Shown here: in pieces, positions 8,975 through 18,431 of the stretch
Layout of the letters: each line of letters begins with the position of its first letter
Position numbering within the stretch: position 1 is the first letter of the stretch
NCBI RefSeq assembly: GCF_001636695.1
Contig: NZ_LGEL01000019.1
Coordinates: 1 to 64,000, forward strand
Reading direction: 5' to 3'
DNA length: 64,000 nucleotides
Source: Pedobacter panaciterrae
Lineage (GTDB): Bacteria; Bacteroidota; Bacteroidia; Sphingobacteriales; Sphingobacteriaceae
Position numbers and translations under genes: made by a program
The notes under the pieces: model-generated
Seen by the model: the letters and a program-made list of their open reading frames with translations, nothing else
Told to the model about the DNA's origin: nothing
Database searches by the model: none

Positions 8975-9658
8975 TTATAGCTTTTCAAAAGGGATATCCA
9001 TTAGTTCATATTCTTTCCATCCAATGAAATCAAAGTGCCACCATTCATTGCTTATTACACGAAATCCATAAGCTTGCATCGTATCTATCAGGAAAGATCT
9101 GTTTTTTATTATCTGGGGAGGAAGGTTCGAATAAGATGGTGATGCCTGTGCCGCAAAACTGTCATAAGGTGTTGGCATTTGGATTTCTTTTCCTGTTTTT
9201 AGATCAATCAGTGTTAAATCTACAGCGCAACCCCGGTTGTGTTTGGATCCTTTTTTGGGATTTGCGACAAAATTTTTATTGCTGGCTTTTTGATAGAAAG
9301 CAAGCGTTATGGCGTAAGGTCTATATGCATCGAAAATTTTTAATCCATATCCTTTTTTGTTAAGGGTTGCTTGTATTTTTTTCAGCTGTGTAACAACTGG
9401 TTTCCTGGCAAAAGCCCGGGCCTCTTTGTACATTACCTGATTCATGAAGTTGTTTTTGGTGGCGTACCGAATATCCAGTTTAATGTTGGGAATTGCTTTT
9501 TTGATCTCTATCAGTTCATTGTTTGGATTTTTTGTATAAGATGCACGGTAATCTTCATATGAATTGATGACCTGTAAACCGTAAGGATTGCTTTTAGGCT
9601 CTTGTGCTACAGTAAGCAATGGAGTGAACAGCATTAATAGATACAGGTATTTTTTCAT
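8975..9658 (-). CDS. D-alanyl-D-alanine dipeptidase (M15D, VanX/DdpX-like)
   Basis: A 227-residue periplasmic zinc dipeptidase. Signal peptide at residues 1-18, ending in Ala-Gln. The M15 metal motif SKHNRGCAVD (about residues 137-146; SxHxxGxAxD) supplies His and Asp, and EWWHFDF (about residues 204-210) supplies the catalytic Glu and second His. It hydrolyses free D-Ala-D-Ala and probably serves cell-wall turnover rather than vancomycin resistance, since no vanA/vanH gene is nearby. It lies 8 bp downstream of the ald-like gene on the same strand, so the two may form a D-Ala/L-Ala salvage unit (inference). Confidence 0.9.
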   Translation of the reverse strand: MKKYLYLLMLFTPLLTVAQEPKSNPYGLQVINSYEDYRASYTKNPNNELIEIKKAIPNIKLDIRYATKNNFMNQVMYKEARAFARKPVVTQLKKIQATLNKKGYGLKIFDAYRPYAITLAFYQKASNKNFVANPKKGSKHNRGCAVDLTLIDLKTGKEIQMPTPYDSFAAQASPSYSNLPPQIIKNRSFLIDTMQAYGFRVISNEWWHFDFIGWKEYELMDIPFEKL

Positions 9659-9666
9659 TCTCGGTA

Positions 9667-10893
9667 CTATTGATTAGAGACCACAAGCAGCTCAATATCC
9701 TTGTATGGAAGATTATACATATTTGCAAGGTCTTTGTTGGTTAAATGCCCCTGATAGATGTATAGTGCTTCTCTAATGCCGGGTTTGCTCCATACCACAT
9801 TCATTAATCCTCCCATATCACCGATATCTACAAGAATTGGTGTAAATATATTGGTGAGGGCATATGATGCGGTTCTAGGTACCCTGGACGCGATATTAGG
9901 GACACAATAATGGATAACGTCATGTTTTCTAAATACAGGGTCTTTATGATTAGTGACTTCGGATGTTTCGAAGCAGCCGCCCTGATCTATACTTACATCT
10001 ATTACGACGGAATTGGGTTTCATTCGGGCAACAGTTTCCTCCATTACAATGCAAGGGCTTCTTCCGTGAGTAGCTCTGATTGCACCAATGACAACATCAC
10101 AAGTTGTAATTGCTTTTCCTAGTACTATAGGCTGCATTACTGACGTAAAAACCCGGCTACCCAGGTTATTTTGGAGGCGTCTTAAGCGATAAATGGAGCT
10201 ATCGAATACCTTTACCTCAGCTCCCAGAGCAAGGGCAGTACGCGCTGCGTATTCTCCAACGGTGCCTGCGCCAAGAATTACAATCTCGGTTGGTGGAACT
10301 CCTGTAAAACCACCCAGCATAAGGCCTTTGCCCCCTGTTACATTGCTGAGATATTCTGCGGCGATGAAAATAGATGTTGCTCCGACAATTTCACTCATTG
10401 CGCGTACAACGCTTAGAATGTTTCCTTCGTCCCTAAGGTTTTCAAAGCAAATGGCATTGATTTTCTTGTTAAGAAGAGCTTTTAAATATGTTTCTTTCAA
10501 ACCACCCATTTGAAGGGCAGATATTAATGTTTGGCCTTTGTGCATGAGCGCAACTTCTTCTAAAGTTGGCGGGGCTATTTTTACCAGTATATCGGCGTTA
10601 AAAACATCTTTTTTATTAAAAGAAATGATTGCACCCTGTTCGCTGTAATCGTTATCTGAAAAATTTGAACCAACCCCGGCACCAGTTTCTATAATAACTT
10701 TATGCCCATTGTTAACCAATAGAGCAACAGATAAGGGAGTGAGGGCAATTCGATTTTCCTGGAATGAGATTTCTTTTGGAATGCCAATATACAAACTATT
10801 GCTTTTCTGACTGGTTTCTGACATTGTCTCCTTGGGTTGTAAAAGCCCTTTTTGAGCAATTGAGGCCATACCTTCGCGTAATCCTGTAGCCAT
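9667..10893 (-). CDS. ald: Alanine dehydrogenase family protein
   Basis: A 408-residue NAD-dependent enzyme of the alanine dehydrogenase / transhydrogenase-alpha family (L-alanine to pyruvate and ammonia). It has a roughly 35-residue N-terminal extension, then the GIPKE-ENRIALTP substrate-domain opening, a Rossmann motif GAGTVG (about residue 211) and the active-site IDQGG segment (about residue 295). The lysine of the classic KVKEP site is kept as VKIAPP. The catalytic His in the classic LHLA segment is Gln here (ALQMG, about residue 131). The annotation follows the family; the His-to-Gln change leaves the exact reaction open. It lies downstream of porX and tsaE on the same strand. Confidence 0.8.
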   Translation of the reverse strand: MATGLREGMASIAQKGLLQPKETMSETSQKSNSLYIGIPKEISFQENRIALTPLSVALLVNNGHKVIIETGAGVGSNFSDNDYSEQGAIISFNKKDVFNADILVKIAPPTLEEVALMHKGQTLISALQMGGLKETYLKALLNKKINAICFENLRDEGNILSVVRAMSEIVGATSIFIAAEYLSNVTGGKGLMLGGFTGVPPTEIVILGAGTVGEYAARTALALGAEVKVFDSSIYRLRRLQNNLGSRVFTSVMQPIVLGKAITTCDVVIGAIRATHGRSPCIVMEETVARMKPNSVVIDVSIDQGGCFETSEVTNHKDPVFRKHDVIHYCVPNIASRVPRTASYALTNIFTPILVDIGDMGGLMNVVWSKPGIREALYIYQGHLTNKDLANMYNLPYKDIELLVVSNQ

Positions 10894-10957
10894 TTTGTTT
10901 ATGTGATATTTTAGCTTGAAATTAAGAAAAATAACCTAAAAATCAGGGTTTACCATT

Positions 10958-11374
10958 TTATATTTTATTGACAGACAATACCCTCTCGTTCTCGCCTAAT
11001 ATTTTGATCTCAACTTTTATATAATGTTCAGGCAGGAGCTCTTCAACTTTTTCAGGCCATTCTATAAAGCAGGTGTTTCCTGAAAAGAAGTATTCCTCGT
11101 AGCCAATATCATATGCCTCCTGCAGGTTTTTAATTCGGTAGAAATCAAAATGGTAAAAAGTTTTGCCTTTTCCTTCATATTCGTTTACAATAGAGAAGGT
11201 TGGGCTGGAAACCAGTTCTTTTACACCCAGGGCTTTAGCTAAAGCCTTAATAAAAGTAGTTTTTCCAGCCCCCATATCTCCTTCAAAAACAAATATTTTT
11301 TCAGTTCCGGCAAAATCTAAAAGGGAAATAGCGGCTTTATCTAAATCAGATAAGCTGTTTACATTAATATTCAT
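10958..11374 (-). CDS. tsaE: tRNA t6A37 biosynthesis ATPase TsaE
   Basis: A 138-residue ATPase of the TsaE/YjeE family, a subunit of the TsaB-TsaD-TsaE complex that makes N6-threonylcarbamoyladenosine at tRNA position 37. The P-loop GDMGAGKTT spans about residues 32-40, followed by the SSPTF switch segment (about residue 57) and the HFDFYR segment (about residue 73). Length is normal. The start codon is 2 bp from the porX stop, so the two are certainly close-coupled; the pairing recurs in Bacteroidota as far as I recall. Confidence 0.95.
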   Translation of the reverse strand: MNINVNSLSDLDKAAISLLDFAGTEKIFVFEGDMGAGKTTFIKALAKALGVKELVSSPTFSIVNEYEGKGKTFYHFDFYRIKNLQEAYDIGYEEYFFSGNTCFIEWPEKVEELLPEHYIKVEIKILGENERVLSVNKI

Positions 11375-11376
11375 TG

Positions 11377-12930
11377 TTATCTTGAACTGTAAGTGGCAAT
11401 AGGTATAATCATCTCTTCTAATGAAATTCCTCCATGCTGGAAGGTCTCATTGTAATAGTTTACGAATTGGTTATAGTTGTTCTGGTAAACAAAATAACGG
11501 TCTTCTTTTGCAAAGATGTAATTTGAACTTATGTTAATTTTAGGCAATTGAGCCTCATGTGGGTTTTTAATAAGAAAAACCTCTTTTGCATTGAAATTAA
11601 GGTTGCGCCCTTGTTTGTAACGAAGATTGGTATTGGTATTCCTGTCGCCAATAACTTTGCTCGGGTGCTTTACTCTTATGGTTCCATGATCTGTTGTGAT
11701 GATAACCTTAACGTTCTTTTGAGATATTTTTTTCAAAAGGTCCATTAATGGCGAATGCTCAAACCATGATAAGGTTAGGGAACGGTAGGCGGCATCATCA
11801 TTAGCTAGCTCGCGAATCATCTGCATGTCTGTTCTGGCATGCGATAACATGTCTACAAAGTTGTAAACAATGGCATTAAACTCATTTTGCAATAGATTGT
11901 TAACTTGCTCATTCAGCGCCTTGCCATCGTCGTAAGTTAATATCTTGTTGTAGCTGAATTTGCAGTCTTTACGCAAGCTACGCTTAATTTGATCGGCTAA
12001 AAATGCGCCTTCGTGCATGTTTTTTCCACCTTCATCATCATCGTTTTGCCAAAGTCCGGGAAAGCGTTTCTCCATCTCCAAAGGCATCAATCCTGAAAAT
12101 ATCGAATTACGTGCGTATTGGGTTGCTGTTGGCAAAATACTTGAATAGGTATCTTCTTCGTCCAAACGGAAGTGCTCAGTAATCAGTGGGTTAATAATTC
12201 GCCACTGATCGTAACGTAAATTATCGATTAGAATAAAAAAGACAGGGACGTTATTATTAATTAAAGGGAATGCTTTTTTCTTTAGCAGTTCGTTTGAAAG
12301 TAACGGAGCTTTACCCTTTCCATTAACCCAACCTAAATAATGGTCTTCGATAAACTTTGAGAATTGCATATTTGCTTCCGACTTTTGCATTGTCAGGATT
12401 TCGTGCATTTGAGGATCATCCAGTTTTTCAAGCTCAAGTTCCCAAAAGACCAGTTTTTTATAAACGTCTACCCATTCTTCATAGCTTAATTTATCATTTA
12501 AAGTCATTCCTAGACGTCTAAAGTCTTGTTGGTAGGCCATAGATGTGCGCTCACTTACAAGTCTTTTATTGTCTATGATTTTCTTTATGGTTAGTAAAAC
12601 CTGCTTTGGGTTAACCGGTTTAATAAGATAATCATCAATTTTAGACCCAATGGCATCTTCCATCAGGTTTTCTTCTTCGCTTTTGGTAATTAGTACAACC
12701 GGGACATCATTTCTGATGTTTTTAATTGCGGTAAGTGTTTCAAGGCCACTCATTCCAGGCATGTTTTCGTCAAGGAAAACAAGGTCAAAGTGTTCTTTGC
12801 CAAATGCTTCAAGGGCATCATTACCATTAGTATATGTGGTAACATGGTATCCTTTTTCGTTTAACAGTAATATATGTGGTTTTAATAAGTTTATCTCATC
12901 GTCGGCCCATAGAATCTTGGTTTCCTGCAT
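11377..12930 (-). CDS. porX: PorX-type response regulator with PglZ/alkaline phosphatase domain
   Basis: A 517-residue protein: receiver domain at residues 1-122 (acidic pair D10/D11, phospho-acceptor D54, Lys in the LIKPV segment) and, after a helical linker, an alkaline-phosphatase-superfamily PglZ domain at about 220-515. Metal-site segments visible include LIDNLRYDQW, DMLSHARTD and TTDHGT. This is the PorX architecture, the regulator of the type IX secretion system in Porphyromonas and relatives. No partner kinase is adjacent; a soluble-ATPase-type kinase at 46619-47839 is a candidate partner. First gene of a porX-tsaE(-ald) group. Confidence 0.92.
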   Translation of the reverse strand: MQETKILWADDEINLLKPHILLLNEKGYHVTTYTNGNDALEAFGKEHFDLVFLDENMPGMSGLETLTAIKNIRNDVPVVLITKSEEENLMEDAIGSKIDDYLIKPVNPKQVLLTIKKIIDNKRLVSERTSMAYQQDFRRLGMTLNDKLSYEEWVDVYKKLVFWELELEKLDDPQMHEILTMQKSEANMQFSKFIEDHYLGWVNGKGKAPLLSNELLKKKAFPLINNNVPVFFILIDNLRYDQWRIINPLITEHFRLDEEDTYSSILPTATQYARNSIFSGLMPLEMEKRFPGLWQNDDDEGGKNMHEGAFLADQIKRSLRKDCKFSYNKILTYDDGKALNEQVNNLLQNEFNAIVYNFVDMLSHARTDMQMIRELANDDAAYRSLTLSWFEHSPLMDLLKKISQKNVKVIITTDHGTIRVKHPSKVIGDRNTNTNLRYKQGRNLNFNAKEVFLIKNPHEAQLPKINISSNYIFAKEDRYFVYQNNYNQFVNYYNETFQHGGISLEEMIIPIATYSSR

Positions 12931-13034
12931 TATCGTATTTATATAATGTGAATTAATTTGTCAAAAAGAGACTGTGTCTTTCTTACTATGGATAAAAATA
13001 GCAATTTTTGTACCGTATAATTTATTTTTAAGGA

Positions 13035-14258
13035 TTGAACAAAAAGAAAATAATAAATGATCCGGTTTATGGTTTCATTAATATTCCTTCAGAAATAGTA
13101 TTTGATCTTATATCTCATCCTTATTTTCAAAGGCTGAGATATATAAAGCAATTGGGAATGACCCATTTGGTATATCCGGGAGCATTACATACCCGGTTTC
13201 ACCATGCTTTAGGAGCAATGCATCTGATGGGATTGGCTATTGAAATTTTAAGAAGCAAAGGGCATGAGATTAATCGGGAAGAAGAAGAGGCTGCCACAAT
13301 TGCAATTTTACTGCATGACATCGGACATGGTCCTTTCTCACACGCACTTGAATATTCATTGGTGCATGGAATAAAACATGAAGATATTTCCATGCTCATT
13401 ATGGAAAAACTTAATGCAGAGTTTGGTGGAAGATTAACCCCAGCCATTAATATTTTTAAAGGCAAATATCACAAGAATTTTCTGGCTCAACTTGTTTCTG
13501 GTCAATTAGATCTGGATAGAATGGACTACCTGAACCGGGATAGTTTTTTTACCGGAGTAAGCGAAGGTGTAATTAGTTTTGACCGCATTATTAAAATGTT
13601 TAATGTGCTTGATGATAACCTGGTAATCGAAGAAAAGGGAATTTACTCAATAGAGAACTTTTTGATATCCAGAAGGCTGATGTATTGGCAGGTTTATTTG
13701 CACAAAACGGTTATTGCCGGTGAGATGGTATTAGTGAAAATCCTGAAACGTGCAAAGGAGCTGGCAGTTAGAGGGGAAACTCTTTTTGCGACACCTGCGC
13801 TTCAACACTTTTTAATAAATGACGTTACCGAGGAGGACTTCTTTTCTGAGGATGTTCATTTGTCCATGTTCGCTCAACTAGACGATCAGGACATTTTTGC
13901 TTCTATAAAAGTGTGGCGTGACCATCCGGATAGGATATTGGCCCAGCTATGTAAAATGCTTACTAATAGAAATCTTTATAAAGTTGAGATTACAAATGAT
14001 GCTCCGGAACAGAGCAGGGTGGATGTGCTTAAAGAGAATACAGCAGAATTTTTAAAGCTAAGCGATGATGAAGTATCTTATTTTGTTTTTACAGATGTGA
14101 TAAGAAACAGGGCTTATGATGCAGGAAATAGCAATATTAATATTTTATTAAAAAACAATATCATAATTGATATTGCAAAAGCATCAGATTTATCTAACTT
14201 AGAATCTTTAGACAAAACAGTGAAAAAGCACATACTTTGCTACCCAAGAATTATTTAG
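13035..14258 (+). CDS. HD-domain phosphohydrolase
   Basis: A 407-residue HD-domain protein resembling dNTPase/SpoT-like hydrolases. The metal motif is visible as FHHALG (about residue 56) and HDIGHGPFSH (about residues 95-104), with the distal Asp in LDLDRMDYL (about residue 160). The open frame begins right after an in-frame stop at 13029-13031. The only plausible initiator is the TTG at 13035, because the next in-frame Met is well inside the conserved domain and the family-typical DPVYGFI segment follows TTG closely. The substrate is not predictable from sequence alone. Confidence 0.85.
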   Translation: MNKKKIINDPVYGFINIPSEIVFDLISHPYFQRLRYIKQLGMTHLVYPGALHTRFHHALGAMHLMGLAIEILRSKGHEINREEEEAATIAILLHDIGHGPFSHALEYSLVHGIKHEDISMLIMEKLNAEFGGRLTPAINIFKGKYHKNFLAQLVSGQLDLDRMDYLNRDSFFTGVSEGVISFDRIIKMFNVLDDNLVIEEKGIYSIENFLISRRLMYWQVYLHKTVIAGEMVLVKILKRAKELAVRGETLFATPALQHFLINDVTEEDFFSEDVHLSMFAQLDDQDIFASIKVWRDHPDRILAQLCKMLTNRNLYKVEITNDAPEQSRVDVLKENTAEFLKLSDDEVSYFVFTDVIRNRAYDAGNSNINILLKNNIIIDIAKASDLSNLESLDKTVKKHILCYPRII

Positions 14259-14342
14259 CATATTTTAACAAAATAATTAATTTTTAATCCCGTTTTTAGT
14301 TTCTTAATCTAAGATGGAATTATAATAACCTAAATAGGTTTA

Positions 14343-14373
14343 TTTGTTCATATCAATTTAACATATAACTTTG
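14343..14373 (+). promoter_or_regulatory. Promoter of the lpxD operon
   Basis: TTTG at 14343-14346 and TAACTTTG at 14366-14373 with a 19-base spacer match the Bacteroidota sigma-ABfr consensus (-33 TTTG, -7 TAnnTTTG). The ATG of lpxD is only four bases beyond the -7 element, implying a leaderless or nearly leaderless transcript. Confidence 0.75.
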
Positions 14374-14377
14374 TAAA

Positions 14378-15463
14378 ATGCAATTTACTGCCAAGCAGAT
14401 AAGCGAATTTATAAATGGCACCATTGAGGGCGACGAAAATGTAAAAGTCGAAGAGCTTTCTAAAATAGAAGATGGCAAGCCGGGATCTTTGTGCTTTTTA
14501 TCTAACCCTAAATACGAGAACTATTTATATTCTACCAATGCCTCTGTAGTTATTGTTAGTCAGGATTTTTTGCCATCACAAGCTGTAAAGAGCACCTTAA
14601 TTAAGGTTGCGGATCCGTATAGCGCATTTTCTGTGTTGTTAGACCGTTACAATGAAGTGATTAGTCAGGTTAATGGGGCTTCGGGCATAGAGCAACCTTC
14701 TTTTGTTCATCCTACAGCAAAACTAGGCAAGAACGTGTTTGTTGCCGCCTTTTCTTATATAGCTGAAAACGTAGAAATAGGAGATAACTCGAAAATACTT
14801 GCTCAGGTTTACATTGGTCCGGATACCAAAATCGGATCTGGGTGTACACTTTTCCCTGGAGTTAAGGTCTATAACCGATCAGTTATTGGTGATCGTGTTT
14901 TTATACATGCAAATACTGTAGTAGGTAGTGACGGCTTTGGATTTGCTCCGCAAGCAGATGGAACCTATTCAAAAATTGCCCAAATTGGTAATGTCGTTAT
15001 TGAAGATGATGTTGAGATTGGAGCCAATACTACAATTGACAGGGCAACAATGGGCTCTACTTTCATTAGAAAAGGAGTTAAGCTGGATAATCTGATTCAA
15101 ATTGCTCACAATGTTGATGTTGGTGAACACAGCGTTGTTGCTGCACAAAGCGGAATTTCAGGAAGCACTAAGCTAGGTGAAAAATCTGTAATAGGAGGGC
15201 AGGTCGGCATTGCCGGGCACCTTTCATTAGCCAAAGGAACACAGGTTGGCGCACAGGCAGGAATTAATTTTAGTACAACGGAAGAGAACAAACAATGGCA
15301 CGGCAGCCCTGCTCAGCCACTAAGAGATTGGATGCGTGCATCTGTAATATTTAAACAGTTACCCGCGGTTGAAAAAAGAATAGCAGCCCTGGAAACAACT
15401 ATCTCTCAATTAAGAGCGTTAATTGAACAAAATAGTACAATACAAGATAATAATGAACGTTAA
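14378..15463 (+). CDS. lpxD: UDP-3-O-acylglucosamine N-acyltransferase LpxD
   Basis: A 361-residue lipid A enzyme that adds the N-linked hydroxyacyl chain to UDP-3-O-acyl-glucosamine. The N-terminal uridine-binding domain (about residues 1-100, with FLSNPKY) is followed by a left-handed parallel beta-helix of hexapeptide repeats (about 105-330). The catalytic His lies in the IAHNVDVGE segment (about residue 244). A short C-terminal helix completes the fold. The start is supported by the promoter directly upstream. It overlaps the next gene by 11 bp, opening the run lpxD-lpxC/fabZ-lpxA. Confidence 0.96.
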   Translation: MQFTAKQISEFINGTIEGDENVKVEELSKIEDGKPGSLCFLSNPKYENYLYSTNASVVIVSQDFLPSQAVKSTLIKVADPYSAFSVLLDRYNEVISQVNGASGIEQPSFVHPTAKLGKNVFVAAFSYIAENVEIGDNSKILAQVYIGPDTKIGSGCTLFPGVKVYNRSVIGDRVFIHANTVVGSDGFGFAPQADGTYSKIAQIGNVVIEDDVEIGANTTIDRATMGSTFIRKGVKLDNLIQIAHNVDVGEHSVVAAQSGISGSTKLGEKSVIGGQVGIAGHLSLAKGTQVGAQAGINFSTTEENKQWHGSPAQPLRDWMRASVIFKQLPAVEKRIAALETTISQLRALIEQNSTIQDNNER

Positions 15464-16865
15464 GCAAAAGACCATTAAAAACGAAGTTTCCGTAAAAGGG
15501 GTAGGCCTGCATACCGGAGCAAATGTTACATTAACTTTTTGTCCAGCCCCTGAAAATCATGGGTTTAAGTTCCAAAGAATAGATTTACCGGGAGGACCAA
15601 TAGTTGATGCAGATTGTGATAATGTTACTGATACTGCCAGAGGAACTACTATCTCTCAGAATGGAGCAAGTGTAAGTACTGTTGAGCACGTAATGGCATC
15701 GCTTGTGGGGATGGATCTGGATAATGTGCTGATGAAAGTAGATGGTCCTGAAACACCGATTATGGATGGGAGTGCAATTCTATTTTTAGAAGCACTTGAG
15801 GCGGCTGGAGTACAGCAACAAGACGTAGATCGCGAATATTTTCAAATACCACATAATATTACTTACACTGAACCTGACAGAAAAGTTGAGATCGTAGCAA
15901 TGCCTCTTGACGATTACAGGTTTACTTGTATGATAGATTACAATTCGCCTGTTTTAGGAAGTCAGCATGCAGGTATTTCAAGTATTGCTGAATTCAGAAA
16001 GGAAATAGCGTCGTGCAGAACTTTTTGTTTTTTACACGAACTTGAATATCAATTACAAAATAACCTTATTAAAGGAGGTGATTTAAATAACGCTATTGTT
16101 ATTGTAGATAAAGAGGTTACCAAAGAGGAATTAGACCATTTGGCAACTATTTTTAATAGAAAAGCTATGGAGGTTGCTCCGCAGGGCATATTAAATAATA
16201 TGGAGTTGAGGTATCAAAATGAGCCCGCAAGACATAAATTATTAGATATGATTGGTGACTTAGCGCTTGTTGGTGTACATTTAAAAGGGCATATTATGGC
16301 AGCTCGTCCTGGTCATGCAGCGAATGTTGCGTTTGCGAAAAAGATCAAAGCAGCAATTAAAAAAGAAAAAAATAAAAAGGTACAGCATGTTTATGACCCA
16401 TCGGTAAAACCACTATATGATGTGGTTCAAATCATGGATATTCTGCCACATAGACAACCCTTTTTGTTTATCGATAAAATATTGGAACTTTCTAAAACAC
16501 ACGTTGTTGGCGTTAAGAATGTAACAATGAATGAGGAGTTTTTTAAAGGACATTTCCCCGGGGCTCCAGTATTCCCCGGAGTAATTCAGATCGAGGCAAT
16601 GGCTCAAACCGGAGGTATTTTGGTTTTAAGTACTGTGCCAGATCCAAGAAATTACCTTACTTTGTTTTTAAAAATAGATAATGTACGCTTTAGGGCTCAG
16701 GTATCGCCAGGCGATACTATTGTTTTCAGATGCGATTTGATGGAACCGATCAGAAGGGGAATTGCCCAGATGAAAGGTGTCGGAATGGTTGGAGGCAAAG
16801 TAGTTGTGGAAGCAGAGATGATGGCACAAATTGTAAAAGTTAAAGATAGCGAACCAGCAGCATGA
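15453..16865 (+). CDS. lpxC/fabZ: Bifunctional LpxC deacetylase / FabZ dehydratase
   Basis: A 470-residue fusion protein. Residues about 1-305 are the zinc-dependent LpxC deacetylase, the committed step of lipid A synthesis, with zinc-site EHVMAS (about residue 78) and RPGHAAN near the end of the domain. Residues about 325-470 are FabZ, the 3-hydroxyacyl-ACP dehydratase, with HRQPFLFID and the active-site [10 protein letters not shown]...EAMAQ. The fusion is characteristic of Bacteroidota. I chose the ATG at 15453 because it gives the usual LpxC N-terminus ([19 protein letters not shown]); an upstream TTG at 15423 would add ten residues lying wholly within lpxD. Confidence 0.96.
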   Translation: MNVKQKTIKNEVSVKGVGLHTGANVTLTFCPAPENHGFKFQRIDLPGGPIVDADCDNVTDTARGTTISQNGASVSTVEHVMASLVGMDLDNVLMKVDGPETPIMDGSAILFLEALEAAGVQQQDVDREYFQIPHNITYTEPDRKVEIVAMPLDDYRFTCMIDYNSPVLGSQHAGISSIAEFRKEIASCRTFCFLHELEYQLQNNLIKGGDLNNAIVIVDKEVTKEELDHLATIFNRKAMEVAPQGILNNMELRYQNEPARHKLLDMIGDLALVGVHLKGHIMAARPGHAANVAFAKKIKAAIKKEKNKKVQHVYDPSVKPLYDVVQIMDILPHRQPFLFIDKILELSKTHVVGVKNVTMNEEFFKGHFPGAPVFPGVIQIEAMAQTGGILVLSTVPDPRNYLTLFLKIDNVRFRAQVSPGDTIVFRCDLMEPIRRGIAQMKGVGMVGGKVVVEAEMMAQIVKVKDSEPAA

Positions 16866-17647
16866 TACAACCCCTAGCGTATATACATCCTCAGGCAAAA
16901 ATTGCCGATAATGTGGTAATAGAGCCTTTTGCAGTGATACATAAGGATGTAGAAATTGGTGAAGGAACCTGGATAGGTTCTAACGTTGTCATTATGGATG
17001 GCGCTCGCATTGGAAAGAACTGCCGGGTTTTTCCGGGATCAGTAATCTCCGGTGTACCTCAGGATTTAAAATTTGCCGGAGAAGTAACCACAGCTGAAAT
17101 TGGTGATAATACCACTATCAGAGAGTGTGTTACAATCAACAGAGGCACAAAAGATAAATGGAAGACTGTAATAGGTAGTAATTGCCTTATACAGGCATAT
17201 TCTCATATAGCGCATGATTGCGAAGTAGGGGATTACTGCATTTTCTCGAATAGTACAACTCTGGCCGGCCACATTACCATTGGTAATTATGTGGTTCTGG
17301 CAGGTTTAGTTGCTATACATCAATTTGTTAAGGTTGGTGCTCATGCCTTTGTTACCGGGGGTTCCCTGGTAAGAAAAGATGTTCCACCTTATGTTAAAGC
17401 GGCAAGAGAGCCATTATCTTATGCCGGAATTAACTCCGTAGGATTGAGAAGGAGAGGGTTCTCTTCTGAAAAGATTAACGAGATACAGGAGATCTACAGG
17501 GTTTTATTTGTGAAGCATAACAACGTAACTAAAGCGTTGGATATGATCGAAGCAGAGTTTAAACCAACAGAAATTCGTGACGAAATAGTTGATTTTATAA
17601 GAAACTCAAACAGAGGAGTAATGAAAGGCTTTGGTTCAGGAAGCTAA
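16862..17647 (+). CDS. lpxA: UDP-GlcNAc O-acyltransferase LpxA
   Basis: A 261-residue left-handed beta-helix acyltransferase that performs the first step of lipid A synthesis. Hexapeptide repeats run through residues 1-190. The catalytic His is in IAHDCEVGD (about residue 120), and the helical C-terminal domain carries GLRRRGFS. Length matches the family. Its ATG overlaps the stop of lpxC/fabZ by 4 bp (ATGA), so translation is probably coupled. Confidence 0.97.
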   Translation: MIQPLAYIHPQAKIADNVVIEPFAVIHKDVEIGEGTWIGSNVVIMDGARIGKNCRVFPGSVISGVPQDLKFAGEVTTAEIGDNTTIRECVTINRGTKDKWKTVIGSNCLIQAYSHIAHDCEVGDYCIFSNSTTLAGHITIGNYVVLAGLVAIHQFVKVGAHAFVTGGSLVRKDVPPYVKAAREPLSYAGINSVGLRRRGFSSEKINEIQEIYRVLFVKHNNVTKALDMIEAEFKPTEIRDEIVDFIRNSNRGVMKGFGSGS

Positions 17648-17659
17648 TTGAGCTGATCA

Positions 17660-18274
17660 ATGATTATTACTTTAGAGAACATTGGGCGAAGATTTAACCA
17701 GGAGTGGATTTTTAAGGGTGTAAACTATCAATTTGATTCTGGCGGTAAATACGCGATCTTAGGTCCCAATGGTTCCGGAAAGTCTACTCTTTTAAGTGTT
17801 ATATTAGGGAATTTATCTCCATCTGAAGGTGTTATAACATATAATGAGCAGAAGAATGTGGGAGTAGAGCGTATCTACGAATACATTAGTTTTGCTGCAC
17901 CATATTTAGATCTCATAGAAGAGTTTACACTTCAGGAAACCATCGACTTTCATTTCAAGTTTAAAACGCTGCAGAAGGGTTTTGACGAAGCGATGGTTCT
18001 TGACCTGCTTGGACTAAAGAAATCTCAGGACAAAGCATTAAAACACTTCTCATCAGGGATGAAACAGAGAACCAAGCTCGTTCTTGCGTGCTGTACTGAT
18101 ACCCCAATACTTTTATTGGATGAGCCTACATCGAATTTGGATAAGCAAGGTGTTTTATGGTACCATGAGTTAATGGAGCGTTTTACTGCAGACAGGCTTG
18201 TAATTGTGGGCTCAAATCAGGAAGCTGAGTATTCGTTTTGTAACCATTTCGTGCAAATAACGGATTATAAATAA
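17660..18274 (+). CDS. ABC transporter ATP-binding protein
   Basis: A compact 204-residue ABC ATPase. Walker A is GPNGSGKST (about residues 35-43), the signature is FSSGMKQR (about 131-138), and Walker B with the catalytic Glu is ILLLDEP (about 152-158). There is no membrane domain in the same protein or adjacent gene, so the permease must lie elsewhere. It follows lpxA by 12 bp and probably shares its transcript, which invites a role in envelope lipid export. That is inference only; its short length fits the small heme/CcmA-like ATPases too. Confidence 0.88.
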   Translation: MIITLENIGRRFNQEWIFKGVNYQFDSGGKYAILGPNGSGKSTLLSVILGNLSPSEGVITYNEQKNVGVERIYEYISFAAPYLDLIEEFTLQETIDFHFKFKTLQKGFDEAMVLDLLGLKKSQDKALKHFSSGMKQRTKLVLACCTDTPILLLDEPTSNLDKQGVLWYHELMERFTADRLVIVGSNQEAEYSFCNHFVQITDYK

Positions 18275-18355
18275 CAAAAATTATATTTGTGTTGAGCGTT
18301 AAAACGGCCGATTTTGGGTGTTAAAGAACGATAAAAATATTTTTTTAAATTACTA

Positions 18356-18386
18356 TTGTAGAATTAATAAATAGTTTATACCTTTG
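18356..18386 (+). promoter_or_regulatory. Promoter of efp
   Basis: TTG at 18356-18358 and TACCTTTG at 18379-18386 with a 20-base spacer fit the Bacteroidota -33/-7 consensus exactly. The predicted leader is about 40 nt. Confidence 0.75.
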
Positions 18387-18431
18387 CGGCACGAAAAAGA
18401 GCCGGTGGTTTAGGCAAAATTTCAGAATAAA

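Noticed and set aside
8975-9658. VanX as part of a vancomycin-resistance cluster
   Set aside because: No vanH, vanA, vanR or vanS gene is adjacent; neighbours suggest cell-wall turnover.
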